64,000 nucleotides of DNA from Trametopsis cervina (lineage: Eukaryota; Basidiomycota; Agaricomycetes; Polyporales; Irpicaceae), in the NCBI GenBank assembly GCA_022385755.1, contig MU278350.1:1254905-1318904 (forward strand), given 5' to 3'. The notes beneath the pieces were generated by a model that saw only the letters and a program-made list of their open reading frames with translations, made no database searches and was not told the DNA's origin. How positions within the stretch are numbered: position 1 is the first letter of the stretch; each line of letters begins with the position of its first letter. The translations under genes and the position numbers were made by a program. Below are positions 33,473 through 48,828 of the stretch, piece by piece.

Positions 33473-35301
33473 TCAGTGCGCGAGTGGGTCGGTCTGCTGG
33501 GCGTATTGGCCCTGGTAATATTGTGCGTAGTTAGCGGCGGAGTAATCTTGGCCCTGGGGGTAGTAGCCTTGACCACCGTAGCCTGGTTGTTGAGGATAGG
33601 CTTGTCCGTAGCCTCCACCTCCATATCCTCCGCCATATCCGCCTCCTTGGGGTGGACGGAAGCCGTTGTTTTGCGGGGGCGGGATGTTCGTTTGCCAGAC
33701 CTCGGGACGCCTCCAAGGAGGAATATTAGAGCCGCCGGCAGTAATGTCATGTCCGGCCGACCCAGTCCAGGGCTTCCCGCCATCGGCGCCGGGGCCTTTA
33801 CCGCTCTCTCCAAGCTCAGCCATCAAGCTAGCGTACTCGGAGTCGAAGCCACCCTTGATCATCGGCGCAGGGGCATGCTGAACAGCGTTAGGATCCCTGT
33901 TAACTGTGCAGTCACGAGCCATATGTCCAGCACTTCCGCAGACACGGCAGATGATGTTCGCTGTGAAATTGCGTTGTTCCGGACAGTCGTACTTGCGGTG
34001 ACCAACGTTACCGCAATTCTGGCAAATCTGGTTCTCGTCATCGCGAAGCGTACCGTTCAGTGCAGCAAGTTCTCGGAGTTGGTTACGCTTGTGGTCATTC
34101 TGACCCTCGGGGGTGGAGGCAGCCTTCATAACAGTCAGCAAGGAGATAGTCAGGTTAAGATAACTGGACTCACTGTTTCGATGACTTTGTTGATCATCCT
34201 GACACAAGCTACAACTTTGTCCTCAGCTTCGGCAGTTACGAGACAGTGTAAATCTTCCTCAGCATCCTCAGCATACTGCTCAGGCCTAGCTTTTCCTTCT
34301 TTCACACTCCCTTTGCCTCTGATACTGATCTTAGCACCACTCTCCCTCTCCATCTTCTTCAAGCTGTTACCACGTGGGCCGACTAGAAGACCGAAGAAAT
34401 TGATCTCAGGGAACTCCTTGACAGGAATATAGACTTTCTCAGAAGGACGCTGCGATCGCTTCTGCTGATGGTATTCAACTGGAGGGCGGAAGTTGGGATC
34501 GTTCTTCATCGCCCGATCCACGAGTTTGATGCGCTCATCCTCGAGCTTCTTGCGGTATCGTACCTCACGAGTGTTAGTACGACGACCGTGGGAATCATAG
34601 GTAGGTGGAGGAGAAGGAGACCTAACAACACGCTGAATTAGTAATACAGCCAATATGAAGAAGAGCTATACACACCGTTCTCGCTCTGGAGGAATGAAAT
34701 CGTTCAATCTCAGCTTCCTATTAATTTCTTCCAGGCGCAGATGAATGGCGTAGTTATCAAGGTGAGCTTGGGATACCCCGTTGGCGGAGATAGCTGTAGG
34801 TAAGCCGGGAATCTCAGTCTTAGCATCGCCCCATCGGCTGCGACGTTTGCGAGGGGCATTGGGATCCGCTAAAGAAGTAGTGGTAAGAAACGAAGTGAGA
34901 GTTAGTATGATGGTCAGGGTCAGTGGAATCACAACAAGCTGCAGAGCAAGGCTTGCAAGATTAGTCGTGAGTGAGACAATCTGCAGCGGCGGAAGAGAGA
35001 AAGCTCATCATGTCGGTTTAACGCAACTACTTACGGGTAGCTGAGTTGGAAGTAGGCGACTCTTCGCGGGTTTGACGCGAACTCTCTCGTTCAGTTGGAG
35101 GGGCACGAGGATAGGCGGACGGAGACGGTTGTGCGAGCTGCGGGGGTGCAGACTCTTCGACAGGGGCAGGGCCGAATCGACGACGGTTACCGAGAGGGAC
35201 TGGGAGATGGTCAAAGCATGTCAGTAAGAGTCGTGCGAGCGAAGAGTGGCACACTTACTCTCATTGGTACCAGTCACTTCGCGGGTTGCCACTCTCCACA
35301 T
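33473..35301 (-). CDS. MSL5: branchpoint-bridging protein (BBP/SF1)
   Basis: Five exons (35301-35259, 35199-35035, 34868-34676, 34621-34174, 34123-33473) total 1500 bases, 499 residues. Order: [14 protein letters not shown], a Pro-rich segment, [11 protein letters not shown], the SF1 helix-hairpin region ([13 protein letters not shown]: [14 protein letters not shown]), the KH-QUA2 domain ([29 protein letters not shown]), two CCHC zinc knuckles ([28 protein letters not shown]), and a Gly/Tyr/Gln-rich tail. It recognises the intron branchpoint during early spliceosome assembly. That fits a genome whose introns are this frequent. The long intron 2 is open in one frame and could be mistaken for coding sequence. 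Confidence 0.94.
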
Positions 35302-35607
35302 TTTGGTTAGCGGACGTGAAAGTAGACGAGAGGTGTAAGGAAGATGGTGAACGTGGAGGACAGGTTAGTCGCCGTCGATGCTGTCGACACTGGAAATCTT
35401 CGTCGCGCGCTTTCAAACTCCGCCGTCTGACTAAACATGGCTCCGCAACACAGATGTCGGTACCGTTACGCTCTAGCCTCATACCGCCACCCACTGTGCT
35501 TGGACCGCGTTCGATAACTGAATAATATCGTTTGCTACTGGTCGACCACTAGTACTTGTTTGCTGTGATAAAGTCTCGCAGCCCGACTCTCGTCAGCGAC
35601 TGAATTT
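35302..35607. promoter_or_regulatory. divergent promoter region BBP/SSL2
   Basis: 306 bases between divergent start codons. It probably serves both genes. No specific site identified. Confidence 0.4.
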
Positions 35608-38996
<3,389 letters not shown>

Positions 38997-40247
38997 GCGA
39001 CGGTGGCGGTCTCAGGATGTGTGGTGTGGGTGTTTGGGCACTGTACAGTCACATGTGCGGACCCCTGAGTGTGGCCTTGTGCGTCGGAGGGGATGTAGTT
39101 TGTCACTCGTTTCGTTTCGTTGTAGAATAATTAATGTGAGAATAAAACTAATCGATCAGGCACTTGGAGATCAAAACCGCACGGAATGGTTGTTTTACCA
39201 GTAGCTGGGCTGATTAGGGGAACCTGCAAGGAGGCAGAGTGTGTGGCCAGGCGTAACAGATGCTACTGGCGTCACACACACCATCTGGAAAGCCGGGAGG
39301 ACCGAACTCCGGGCGGCGTGCCTGACGCCTCCGGGATGACGGAGGAAGGCCGAGCGTGGTGCACAATCGGCACGAGTTCGGCTTGCAAGCCAAGTGTGAC
39401 TGGAAAAATCACAGCTGGGCGACATGACGGACGGCGGCGCTGGTGGGCATCTGAGTAGCGGTGGGATGCGGTCGGCGTTGCTGGGGATTGCGGGCGACGA
39501 CGTCGAGCGCATCTGGCGCATCTCACAGGGGCAGCCCCTGCCGTGACATGGGCATTGCAGACGTGCAGGCACCCAGGGCGGAGACGACACGGTTATATGG
39601 GCGTCTGGAGTAGTGGATCGGAGATAGCCGCGTGTGCGATGAGTGTTGCAGCAGCGCAGTGCGTGGTCAGGAGAAAGAGGGGGGTCTCTCTCTGGCTGGG
39701 TGTGTCACGGCGTTGTTGCAGCGATGGACGTAGACCTGCTGCGTCGTGGACTGACGTTGCGTGAGACGCGGTGCGGGAATGGCGGGCTGGTGGGATGGCT
39801 GTGAGCTGAGACGCCAGACAGTGGGATTTTGGACTCATGGGATTGGGTTTGCGACGAGAACAGCTGCTTACCACATCGTTGCTGCCCTTGGCTGCCGCAG
39901 CACACGGGAATTATTGTGAGTTGTGTGGGCAGTCTGTTACGGTGCGGTTAGCGTGTTACCGTCCGTTACGGTGCAGTGGAAGCTGTTACGGTCACACATA
40001 TGGCAAAAATAAGCAGGGAACATAACCCGATCGACGCCAACAATGGGTGCAGCACGGTGCCGGTGGACAGAGATTCACAGCGTGCCGATAGCAGTCGGCG
40101 GTATGTCTATATCTGTCCTATGCTCCCTTCATCGGCCGCCCCTGCTGTTCCCCGCTATTTCATCTCCCTTACCGCCATCTACTATCTGCTACTGCTATTA
40201 AGCCTGACCTCCCGTCGTCGCGTCTGCGACTGTCCTCACCACCACTC
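38997..40247. other. 1.25 kb intergenic region
   Basis: 3' region of SSL2 and promoter plus leader of the bZIP gene. It contains a TTACGGTGCGGTTAGCGT / TTACCGTCCGTTACGGTG-like short repeat around 39937-39990. Open frames here lack recognisable features. Confidence 0.4.
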
Positions 40248-41412
40248 ATGTCCTCCAAGCGTGGCCGCAAGCGCAACGACAACCTCCCCCCAAACCGTGC
40301 AAGAGATGTACAGAGAGCCTTTCGTGCCCGGCGAGCCGCGCACCTCGAGGTCCGTTCCGTTCTCTGCCCTCTGTCCCTCCCCCGTGTACTCACCGCAGGC
40401 ACCCCGCATCCGCCAATGCCGTCCCCTCCGCTGCACGCTCGTTCGTGTCTGCACACTCGTCCTTGCCTCGTCTCTCTTCTTTCCTCTCCAGGCGTTGGAA
40501 CAACGGGTTGCAGAGCTGGAAGATGAGAACAACACTCTGCGAGCAGCGCTCAGCCTCCCTCCCGCGAATCGTCCTCCTCTAGGCAAGGGCCCAACTGGCA
40601 AAGACAAGCCTAAACCGTATGCACCCAGAGGTCCTCCATCACTTTCTTCGCTAATAACATCCGAACCCATTGCATCGGGTTCATGTCTGGCATCCGGCAG
40701 TAGCCTCTCTTCAATGGCCATGCCCCCCACCAGTCGTACAGAGTCGCCGTCGGACGGCTCGACCAGGACAAACTCGCTCTCCCCGGCCTCGCTCTCGACA
40801 GTCCTCCACTCAGCAGGACAAGGCCCCGTCGTGTCCGACGGGTGGGACGACGGCATGTTTGGAGGGAGAGACAGGTCGGAGGTGCAGCCCTCGCCAGCGT
40901 CCAATTCGTATCCCGTCACCCCCGTATCGAGCACCGCCAGCCAGTCCCCGTACTCCTTCTCCAACCCGGGCGGCTCATCATCGAGGCCGCCAGTGTCCTC
41001 TTACGTGATGCCACAAAACTATCCCCACAACGCAGACAGGCCCGCGGGGGAGGGCTTCTCTGAGAACATGTTCGACCGGGGATTCCCCTTTACACGGTCA
41101 GCGTACTCTACTGGCGGCCACGATACGTCGCATTCCTTCCACGCACAATCGCCGACGTCCTCGGTCGCCCTGCCCCATCGCGGAGGCGCCAATGTGCAGA
41201 ACACGATGACTTTCGCGCATCGAAGGTCCATCACCGAGCCCCAGGCGCTGCGTTCCGCCCTAATGGGCCAATTGCCGGCCATGATGGGGCACGCGCACTC
41301 GCACTCGAGCGGACAGAAGGGCGCAAACATGACGGAGACCGTGGGCCACTTGAGGGCAGCAGAGTTTGACGTCGATCCTAGAGTAAACCAGATGAATACT
41401 CTCCCGTCGTAA
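40248..41412 (+). CDS. bZIP transcription factor, Yap-like basic region
   Basis: Two exons (40248-40349 and 40492-41412) encode 340 residues. The basic region is SKRGRKRNDNLPPNRARDVQ followed by RAFRARRAAHLEAL; the zipper has leucines at 36, 43 and 50, and the exon junction falls at its start. The rest is Ser/Pro-rich and disordered, with HAHSHSS near the end. QRAFR resembles Yap/Pap1-type stress regulators. At the position of the invariant Asn (eight before R26) there is Ala18; an Asn is two residues earlier. I do not assign a specific ortholog. The donor of exon 1 is GTCCGT. Confidence 0.82.
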
Positions 41413-42463
41413 TCCGAGCAGCTTCCCCCCTTTTTTTTTCTCGCTGTTGTTTCTTGTTATCCCCAAGGACGTCGTCGTTCCGCGAGCATTGTATCGTTAC
41501 TCACCGTTGATAAAGCTTTCGAGTCCCACGCTCTGCATCCTACATCAACATCAACATCTTTACTTACTTACAATAATACCTGTAACAATGTCCCTAGCAT
41601 CTGACTTATTCGTCACATATTTTGGGTTCCGCTAGTTAACGTTATTGCCTGTAATTCTTTGCATCTCCAACGAGCCAGTTGACCTCGCTCACGAAGCCGC
41701 CCCGCATGTGCTTCCCACCGCAGGGGGAATGGAAGAGGCCGAAGAACACCTCGCTGAGTACGAGAAGCCTATGATGTCTCCCATCAAACTTCCTGCACCG
41801 TGTAAACCCTGTTTACTCAGGCACGCCGCCCGCTCATCTATCTGCACCGCTTAGGCTGCGTGCGACCAATGCACACATCGCCAGCCTCCTCCGAGCAATG
41901 ACTGGCTCTCTCTCGTTCAAACGTAGCAATAAACATTGTATGTACACATCTCATCTCCGACCCTCCGCCACACACACACTAGCACTGTCCGCACACGTTC
42001 TGGATGTGCGTGCACGGGCACGGCAACGGTGATCTCCGCTGACACACGCAGTCCTGTATCCAAGATACCACTCGAGGGATGAGCGAGGCTGTCACACTCC
42101 AGTACGTAGCCTCGCGCACTATGCCGTGGACGTCGGTAATCGACCACCAAACGCGGCGAGTGTCCCTCCCACATCGTACTGCAAGCCGTCAGCCGCGAAT
42201 ATCGCCCGTGTGTCGTCCGAGAGGCGGCGGGCGAGGGAGATTGTTGGGTTCATCAAAATATAGCGGTCAGGCTGTCCTTCGTGCGGGAAGAGAGCCAGTA
42301 TATTAGTGCTTCATATGGTAATAAGTCCATCCCGGACCATTCTAGAGCTATCTGCGGCGCACAGCCCAGACCCAACAGGCGTACAGCGGTAATCAGCCTC
42401 GTCATATTCAGAAGCGGTCGGACAGCGAGGGAGAACACACCTGCCCAGCCTCGTGCGCAGCGC
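41413..42463. other. convergent intergenic region
   Basis: 3' regions of the bZIP gene (plus) and the uracil-DNA glycosylase gene (minus). A poly-T run follows the bZIP stop. A frame at 41645-41854 was not supported. Confidence 0.4.
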
Positions 42464-44058
42464 TCACTCTTCTTGCGTCGCGAGCGAGCACCAATCGACA
42501 CAGCCGTCCGCGCCATACTTCTCTTCGAGCCACTCGTTGGCCTGCTTGAAGTGGCCGTTCCCGAGGAAGCCCCTCGACGCACTAAGTGGGGAGGGATGCT
42601 GTAATGGAGAAGACTAAGTATCAGAAACCAGGGTACTGATCTCTCGCACACCGCAAACTGAGGTTCAATACGCACGGCGCTGGTCAGTATGAGGTGTTTC
42701 TTCTACGTAAGCAGCATCGATATGAGCGAGCGGATATGCAGGCGTGAGTAAAAACGATCGACCTTGTTGAGTTTCGCGACTCGTTTGGCTGCCCAAGCTC
42801 CCCACGCGAGGAAGACGATGCCCCGGCCGCGGCCAGCCAACGCAGATTCGTGCGCGGCGAGGTTGGCGCCGCCGTATTTGTCGACAATATCGACGACCCT
42901 GTCCGTGAACTCTTCCCAACCTTTGCCGGAGTGAGAACCGGCTTCATTCGCCTTCACCGTGAGACAGGTATTAAGCAGCAAAACCCCGTTCTGTGCCCAT
43001 CCAGTCAGGTTCCTAAGCAGACCGATCTGTCAGATAGTCCGCCACTTATGATGCAACAGGGTCACAGCTCGACGCACCCGTGCTTTGGAGGCACGAACTC
43101 GGGGTATTCATCTTTTATCTCTTTGTAGATCTGCCAAACTGTCAGGCACGCTCTTCGGTCGACAGATGGATAGCTATATGTTTCCTCGGACTCACATTTC
43201 GCAGCGATGGCGGCACCTGTACGCCGTGCGGCACTGAGAAACATAGGCCTAGAAAACGGAACGTCACTCAATCGGGTGGTCTCATGAGCACAACGAGGCA
43301 TAAGTACCGTGAGCTTGCTTCGGTCCATGGTACGGGTCTTGCCCAATTATGACAACTTTGACGCGTCCGAGCGGGGTGAGATTCGACCAGGAATAGACGT
43401 TCTGTGCTGTGGCGGGCGGTCAGAGCGGAGAGAGTGCGATGCTTGCCCCCTATAACGTACGTGCAGGGTATACCTTCAGGTTCTGCGCAGAATCTTCAGC
43501 GCCCCTCACGCCCTGATCCCATAGAAACTGCTTCAGCTTCAGAAAGTAGGGCTTTTTGATTTCGTCTTTGAGGACCTTGAGCCTGATGGGCCGGTCAGGG
43601 TGGTACATATCAGGACGTCACTGTCCGATATCGGACACTCACCAGCTCTTTCCCATCGTATCGCATTCCAGAGCGAGAAGCCTTCTTTGATCCTCCGACA
43701 GCGACTGGACATAAGCCGAGAGCGAGAACGGGATAGAGTTCAGGGTTTGGCCGGGCTTCGGCGGCGCAAGTGTGGCTGGTGGCGACACGGTCTCCTCGGT
43801 GGTAGACACTGAGGACTTCTCAATCTTGCGCTTTTTCGCGATGGACTGTGCACCGGCCCCCGAGAACATGTCCATGAGACTGGCCTGTCTCTTTGTCGAG
43901 GCCTTTGAGTCCTTCGCGTCACTTGACGCGCTCTTCGACACCTTGGTCGTCGTCTTTGACGCGACTTTGGCCGGTTTGTCGCCAGCAGCCTCGGTGGCCT
44001 GCGAGGAGGTCGGTGTCTCCAAGTCCTCCAGGTAGACGATGGACTTTTGTTCTGCCAT
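42464..44058 (-). CDS. UNG1: uracil-DNA glycosylase (family 1)
   Basis: Eight exons (44058-43643, 43582-43474, 43401-43308, 43248-43196, 43130-43078, 43012-42763, 42702-42676, 42598-42464) encode 378 residues. The catalytic water-activating motif is GQDPYHG with D197. Uracil-recognition parts are [19 protein letters not shown] and the C-terminal HPSPLS loop (335-340). It removes uracil from DNA to start base-excision repair. The N-terminal 115 residues are disordered with [20 protein letters not shown], which resembles a PCNA-binding box plus nuclear signal (residues Q-x-x-MDMF). The frame remains open 130 codons upstream of this ATG, with another in-frame ATG at 44286. Exon 7 is only 27 bases. 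Confidence 0.94.
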
Positions 44059-44906
44059 CGTCGATATCCAAGCTCGAGGGTGTTGTACGTGGAGGTTGTC
44101 CGCTAAGCTGGTCGTCAACGCGAGCTTTGACGTGGGACGCGGCGAGTCTGTATATGAGCGCGCCACGGACGCGTCGCGTTTGCCGATCAAATCGCCACGT
44201 GGGTTGCTCTTTCCGCTCCACGACGAATATCGTGCGATGTGAACCACATAACGAGCTGATTTTCGAAAATCAACAAATTTAAACATACATAAAGGAATGC
44301 AGATGACGCTACTCTGAAGTTTGTTCCCGGCTTGCACAGCGATCCTTGCTGTCTGCGCATACGCAGATTGTGAGTGATATGCCCGCACGCCGGATGCAGA
44401 GAGAGCTGCAGTAGTATTCGAAATACCCACCAACTGATAGACTCGCATTGGTTATGATGGTTCCTGCACGCCCTTGTCGAACCGTGCTCGCCTGAAGGAC
44501 AGGTGTAAGGACGCACGGGCGGACGTTGAGCCGTGCAGCAGCCAGCTCGTTCGAGAATCAGGTGTCGGGCGCTTACTAAAATAGGCCGACTTTTCGTGGC
44601 TGGCGAAGGCGACCAGTGTCCATCTGCGCATTTCAATCTCGTCTCACATCATCAACGCTGCCGACGCATCTGGCCTGGACGCCGACTAATATTCTCGTAA
44701 GTGCAGGCTTGTTACTCTCTACAGTTGGTGCTGAACGACGTGTCTGCGCATCGTCTGTCATCGGTGTGGCTAGCAGTGGCCCTGAGTGCTCGCGATCCGC
44801 CAGTGTCCCTTTGGACGCACACACAACATCCTCAACGGAGCCTGAAGAGCAGAGTTTGCCACACTGCCGCGCGCACATTCCTCCCCATCCCCACCCGCGT
44901 CCAAGC
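44059..44906. other. divergent intergenic region UNG1/dolichol kinase
   Basis: Contains the open upstream extension of the UNG1 frame (to 44448) and the promoter of the dolichol kinase gene. No separate gene supported. Confidence 0.4.
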
Positions 44907-47900
44907 ATGTCTCTGGACGTGCGGAGTCACGCAGGAGAGTCCAGGCCTCGGGCCGGCGAAGACTAGGATCGACTACACTCGCACAGAAGCCGCAGGTGCA
45001 GCAGGGCTGGAGTACGAGTTACCAGGCTGGATCGTCGAGGTGCGTTCTCGTCATCTTCTCACCTTTGCATCTATAGACTCGAATGCGCCATTACCAGCTC
45101 AGAGTCTGACACCGCTACGGAGGATTACGACTCTGACCAGGACGCTCGGAGTTCGCGTGGACGGCCGGAGGGACAAAGTGCATTGGGGGTTGGCGAAAGC
45201 GTGAGAAGGACGGCGCATACGAATGGGAAAGGTGTGCGCGCCGGAGTGAAACCTTCGTCTGACTCACAGTCTGGCGGCTCGAGGATCAGTAGCCCCACGA
45301 GAGCCACGGAGCGTTTGCCCTTCACGCGTTCCCGCTCACCCGCCATACATGCTCTTGGAGGTGCATTTGGACTACCTCATCGAACGCAGTCGCCCTCAGT
45401 GGTGCAACGGGCCAGGCATGCGGTGCCCATGCCCACACGCTTCCTACTTCCAGGCACGGTGAACATTACGTTTCGAATACCATTCACCGTGACGTGCTGG
45501 ATGGTCTCAATAGACCTCAGGCAGGCGGCAGAAAACATCCTGCTGCTCGCTTCTCTGGGGTTCGGTGCGGAAAAGCTGAGGGCAGTCTCAGGGGGACCTC
45601 TCTCGCCCGACATGTGGTGTTCAATAGGTGAGCGTCTTGGTCCGGCCTTCAGTTATCCGCGGAAGCTTGACAGCTTACCTAGAAATCTCACTACTCATCA
45701 TTGCATCCATAATCTACTATTGTATTACACGCCTTGCATGGCACAAGGTAATCGTTCCTACGGCTACAGATTCTAATCCGACGCCTACTCTCCGACCGGC
45801 CTCGCCTCGTATGGGAGAAGGCAGACGTGGCGCTCCGGTTGTGACGGCCAGCCTGAACAAAACTGACGAGAAGGGCTTGTTATGGATGTCGGTGCCCAAA
45901 AACTACAGGTCAGTTGCACGCTCGGAAGAAATTGGCCATTGTTTCTCAGTCACGGTTCTCTAGGGATTCTGCAGATGATGGCATCTTGACAGGCTTGTTG
46001 GGTGGCCCGTTGATTGTTACGGCACTGCTCTATCTCACTATCCGGTGGTCGCAGTCATCCGGCGACGCACCACTCCCCTCGAATTGGCTCATCGAGTCCC
46101 CGAGCGTCCTGTCGAATCAAGAGTTCCCGCGTACCGCGCTCGACGCGCTCCTTGTCACTCGCCGCAGTCTTGTCAGCTTGTCTACCTTTTGTTCAACCAT
46201 CTTGATTGTGCATGTATGTGCGTCGCGGATTACAGAAGCCCGGCATCGCCGGAAGCTTAAAGTACCCGACGGCGAACTGAGCCATGTACCGCGCAAGGAA
46301 AGTCGAAGAGGATATCTCTACATCCTGTTTACGGTTTCCGTGACTCTGTGGATACTGTGCGTCAAGATCGCGCTCGGTGAAGCAAGACTCGGAATATGGC
46401 AGGGTGCGTGATAATGTGTATATTTCCGGTCGGAGATAAACTCTTATCGTATGACCAGGTTTGGAGAATTACGAAGTGGTTGCGGCGTCGCTGTTCTACC
46501 AGTTCACCCTCTACATCGCGGTCAGATTGGCCCACCATGGTTTTACCCTAGGAGAACTTTCTCTGGTCGCCTTTGGTGCCACTGTTCTATTCATGGAGAT
46601 GATGAATCTTACGATAGCTCGGGTGCGGCGTGGATTTTTTTCGTTAGCCAACTTTACAGCTTACTCATGTCGCCTTTCAGTTCTGGACCGCCTCCACTCC
46701 TTTTATCAAGACGTACCGCCTGCCAACGCCCTTACTCATCTATCAGATCGCACTTATCCCGGGTTCCTTCCTCGTCGGATTTTTGCTGTCGCCCCTACTA
46801 TACCTTTCTCGTCATCTCGCCCGACGCCCGGCACGCCGACTCAAATTCCCGGAGGAGAAGCTGCGCCAACGGCGGCTGCTCGCACTGGGCTTTTACGGAA
46901 GCACTCTCCTGATTGTGGGCGGGGTCATCGGCCTGTGGGCACGATGGTGTCTCGGGAGCAGAGATCCGTGGGTATGGGTTATCTTCTGGCTCGTAGAGGG
47001 GAAGACACAGTGGAGCAGACCTGCGTTGCTTGCGTACTGGGCAGCGCTCGGTAGCATCAGTGTTGCGGGCTGGAACAGACAGCTTGCACGCTCCAGACGA
47101 TACCGTACCAGGCCTATGGGCGCGATGGCCAACGACCCGATTGTTGCACCGCCTACGACCGCAGAGGCTGCGCGTCCCACGGTTGCCGTTGCTGCAGTTC
47201 CCTCGAATGAGACTGCGGCACCCGTGACTCCCACCCCCGAGGCGCCAAGTCCTATGGGACTTAATTTCCCCAACCTCCCTAACCTGTCCAACCTGTCCAA
47301 CCTCTCTAACCTCTCTAATCTCCCTAACCTCCCGAACTTGTCGAACCTCCCTAACCTTCCCAATTTGTCGAACCTCCCCAACTTGCCGCAGCTCTCTAAC
47401 GGAGCCAATGTTGCGACTGACTTGTTGGACGCGGCGGACAAGCATGTGCCTACGTTGAGTATTAATGCGCGGCGGAAATTCTTCCATGCTCTAGCGGTGG
47501 TGATGTTCCTTCCTGGCGTTGCAGTCGACGTGAGCCGCATTACGACTGATCCGTGCTGCTCATCGCTGACACTGTTTTCTTATTTTCATCCCAGCCTGCC
47601 TTTGCCCATTTATCCTTCAGCGCCGCATTTGCTCTCTTTATCTTCGCAGAATACGTCCGATATTTCGCACTGTACCCTTTCGGTGCAGCGGTGCATGTGT
47701 TCATGAACGAATTCCTGGATCAGAAGGACAGTGGGACCGCCATCCTGAGCCACTTCTATCTGCTGACGGGATGCGCCATCACCGTATGGTTGGAAGGGTT
47801 AGTTCGTCCAGATCCTCTGACATCATCGTCACCGCTTATCCAACTCCCAGATCTTCTCGGCTGCTGCATTTTACCGGGATTCTAGTGCTTGGCGTCGGTG

Positions 47901-48283
47901 ATGCGCTGGTGGGTGCTTTTATCTCAGATTTGTAGATCCGATTTCTGAGGTACGATAACAGGCATCGATAATTGGCAAACGTGTTGGACGACATAGATGG
48001 TCCTCGAGTTCGCCCAAGACTGTCGAGGGTAGTGCAGCCTTCGCGCTGTCTGTAGTAGGGTGTGCCTGGTTCCTGCGTCTGTGTGGATTTGCGGAAGAAT
48101 TTTCGGTTTGCCCCCGTTGCTATTCCCCGATCGGCTGTTGAAACTGACTTGAGGTGTGTCTAGGTCCTCCGGTATGGTGCTGTCGCCGCTATGGCGTCGA
48201 TACTGGAGGCGTTTTCTATACAAAATGACAACCTGACTCTTCCCCTGTATATGTGGAGCATGTTGGCATTCGTAGACGTGTAG
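44907..48283 (+). CDS. SEC59: dolichol kinase (Sec59-like), 5' end uncertain
   Basis: Exons from 45077 on are firm: 45077-45627, 45674-45908, 45964-46403, 46459-46622, 46681-47529, 47595-47797, 47851-47908, 47962-48105, 48164-48283. The first exon is unresolved; an ATG at 44907 is the best nearby start, but several splices are possible. The protein is polytopic. Its C-terminal catalytic part has RKFFHALAVVMFLPG, FALYPFGAAVHVF, MNEFLDQKDSG, LSHFYLLTGCA, then the CTP-binding GVGDALASIIGKRVGRHRW and SPKTVEGSAAF, all dolichol-kinase signatures. It makes dolichyl phosphate from dolichol and CTP in the ER for N-glycosylation. At roughly 920 residues it is much longer than the yeast enzyme (519), owing to a disordered N-terminal extension and a Leu-Pro/Ser-Asn repeat insert. 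Confidence 0.85.
47266..47400 (+). repeat. in-frame tripeptide repeat (L-P/S-N)n inside dolichol kinase
   Basis: About 14 tandem Leu-(Pro/Ser)-Asn units encoded by imperfect 9-base repeats (CTCCCTAAC / CTGTCCAAC forms). It lies in a loop between membrane segments, just before the catalytic C-terminal part. Synonymous variation shows it is not a fresh expansion. Confidence 0.9.
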
Positions 48284-48828
48284 AGACACTCTGTGGGTGG
48301 CTGTTTTGTTCGTTGAACATCTTGGGACGGTGTTGCATGGGACATTAGTTTTGTTTTTAGGTACCTATTAGAAATGTATGTGCACCGCCGATATCCTGCC
48401 TGAAGTTTACGCGTGTACGTTCGACCTCGGGACCCACGAGCGTATGTTTCTGTGTGCGTCGGAGTGTAACTGCGGTTCGCGGAGCCTGGTCTATGACCTC
48501 ACCTGCCAAGACGCCCCGGCAGTGGAGGCCGAAAGACCTGCAGTGACAAGCGCCCGAGCTCAGGTGCTGCCGAACAAGCCAGTACACCGCCGGGTGGAGG
48601 CCCGCAGAGGCTTCCTCTCAATTTGCCTAGAGGTCCGGAATCCAGCCTGCTTCAACAGCGACGTACACGTCCTGGTCTATGTCTGCCTTCTCCTTCAGCT
48701 GTACCACCACTATCGCCAACCACGCTAACACCCCCGCTGACCAATTGCGCAAGCAGGGGTGCTTATTGATCTTGTTGTAATCTGCTCCAGATCTACTGGT
48801 CCCGCTCCAGCTCGCACCCAGTATTTCG
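48284..48828. other. intergenic region
   Basis: 3' region of the dolichol kinase gene and promoter of the histidine kinase gene. Open frames on both strands here lack motifs. Confidence 0.45.

Noticed and set aside
33371..34432. 353-codon plus-strand frame
   Set aside because: It is antisense to the KH and zinc-knuckle exons of the branchpoint-bridging protein; its sequence is low-complexity hydrophobic and shows no family motif.
34869..35037. Hydrophobic frame [16 protein letters not shown] in BBP read as a coding start
   Set aside because: This is intron 2; splicing ACC-C to CG-GAT gives the conserved [14 protein letters not shown] without it.
40236..40964. 242-codon minus-strand frame
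   Set aside because: Antisense to the bZIP gene and its intron; no domain seen.
42079..42306. Small plus-strand frame downstream of the bZIP gene
   Set aside because: Lies in the 3' region of UNG1 and shows no motif or splice logic.
46798..47540. Two long minus-strand frames
   Set aside because: They mirror the dolichol kinase repeat (RQVREVREIREV-type and RLGRFDKLGRL-type) and contain no independent motif.
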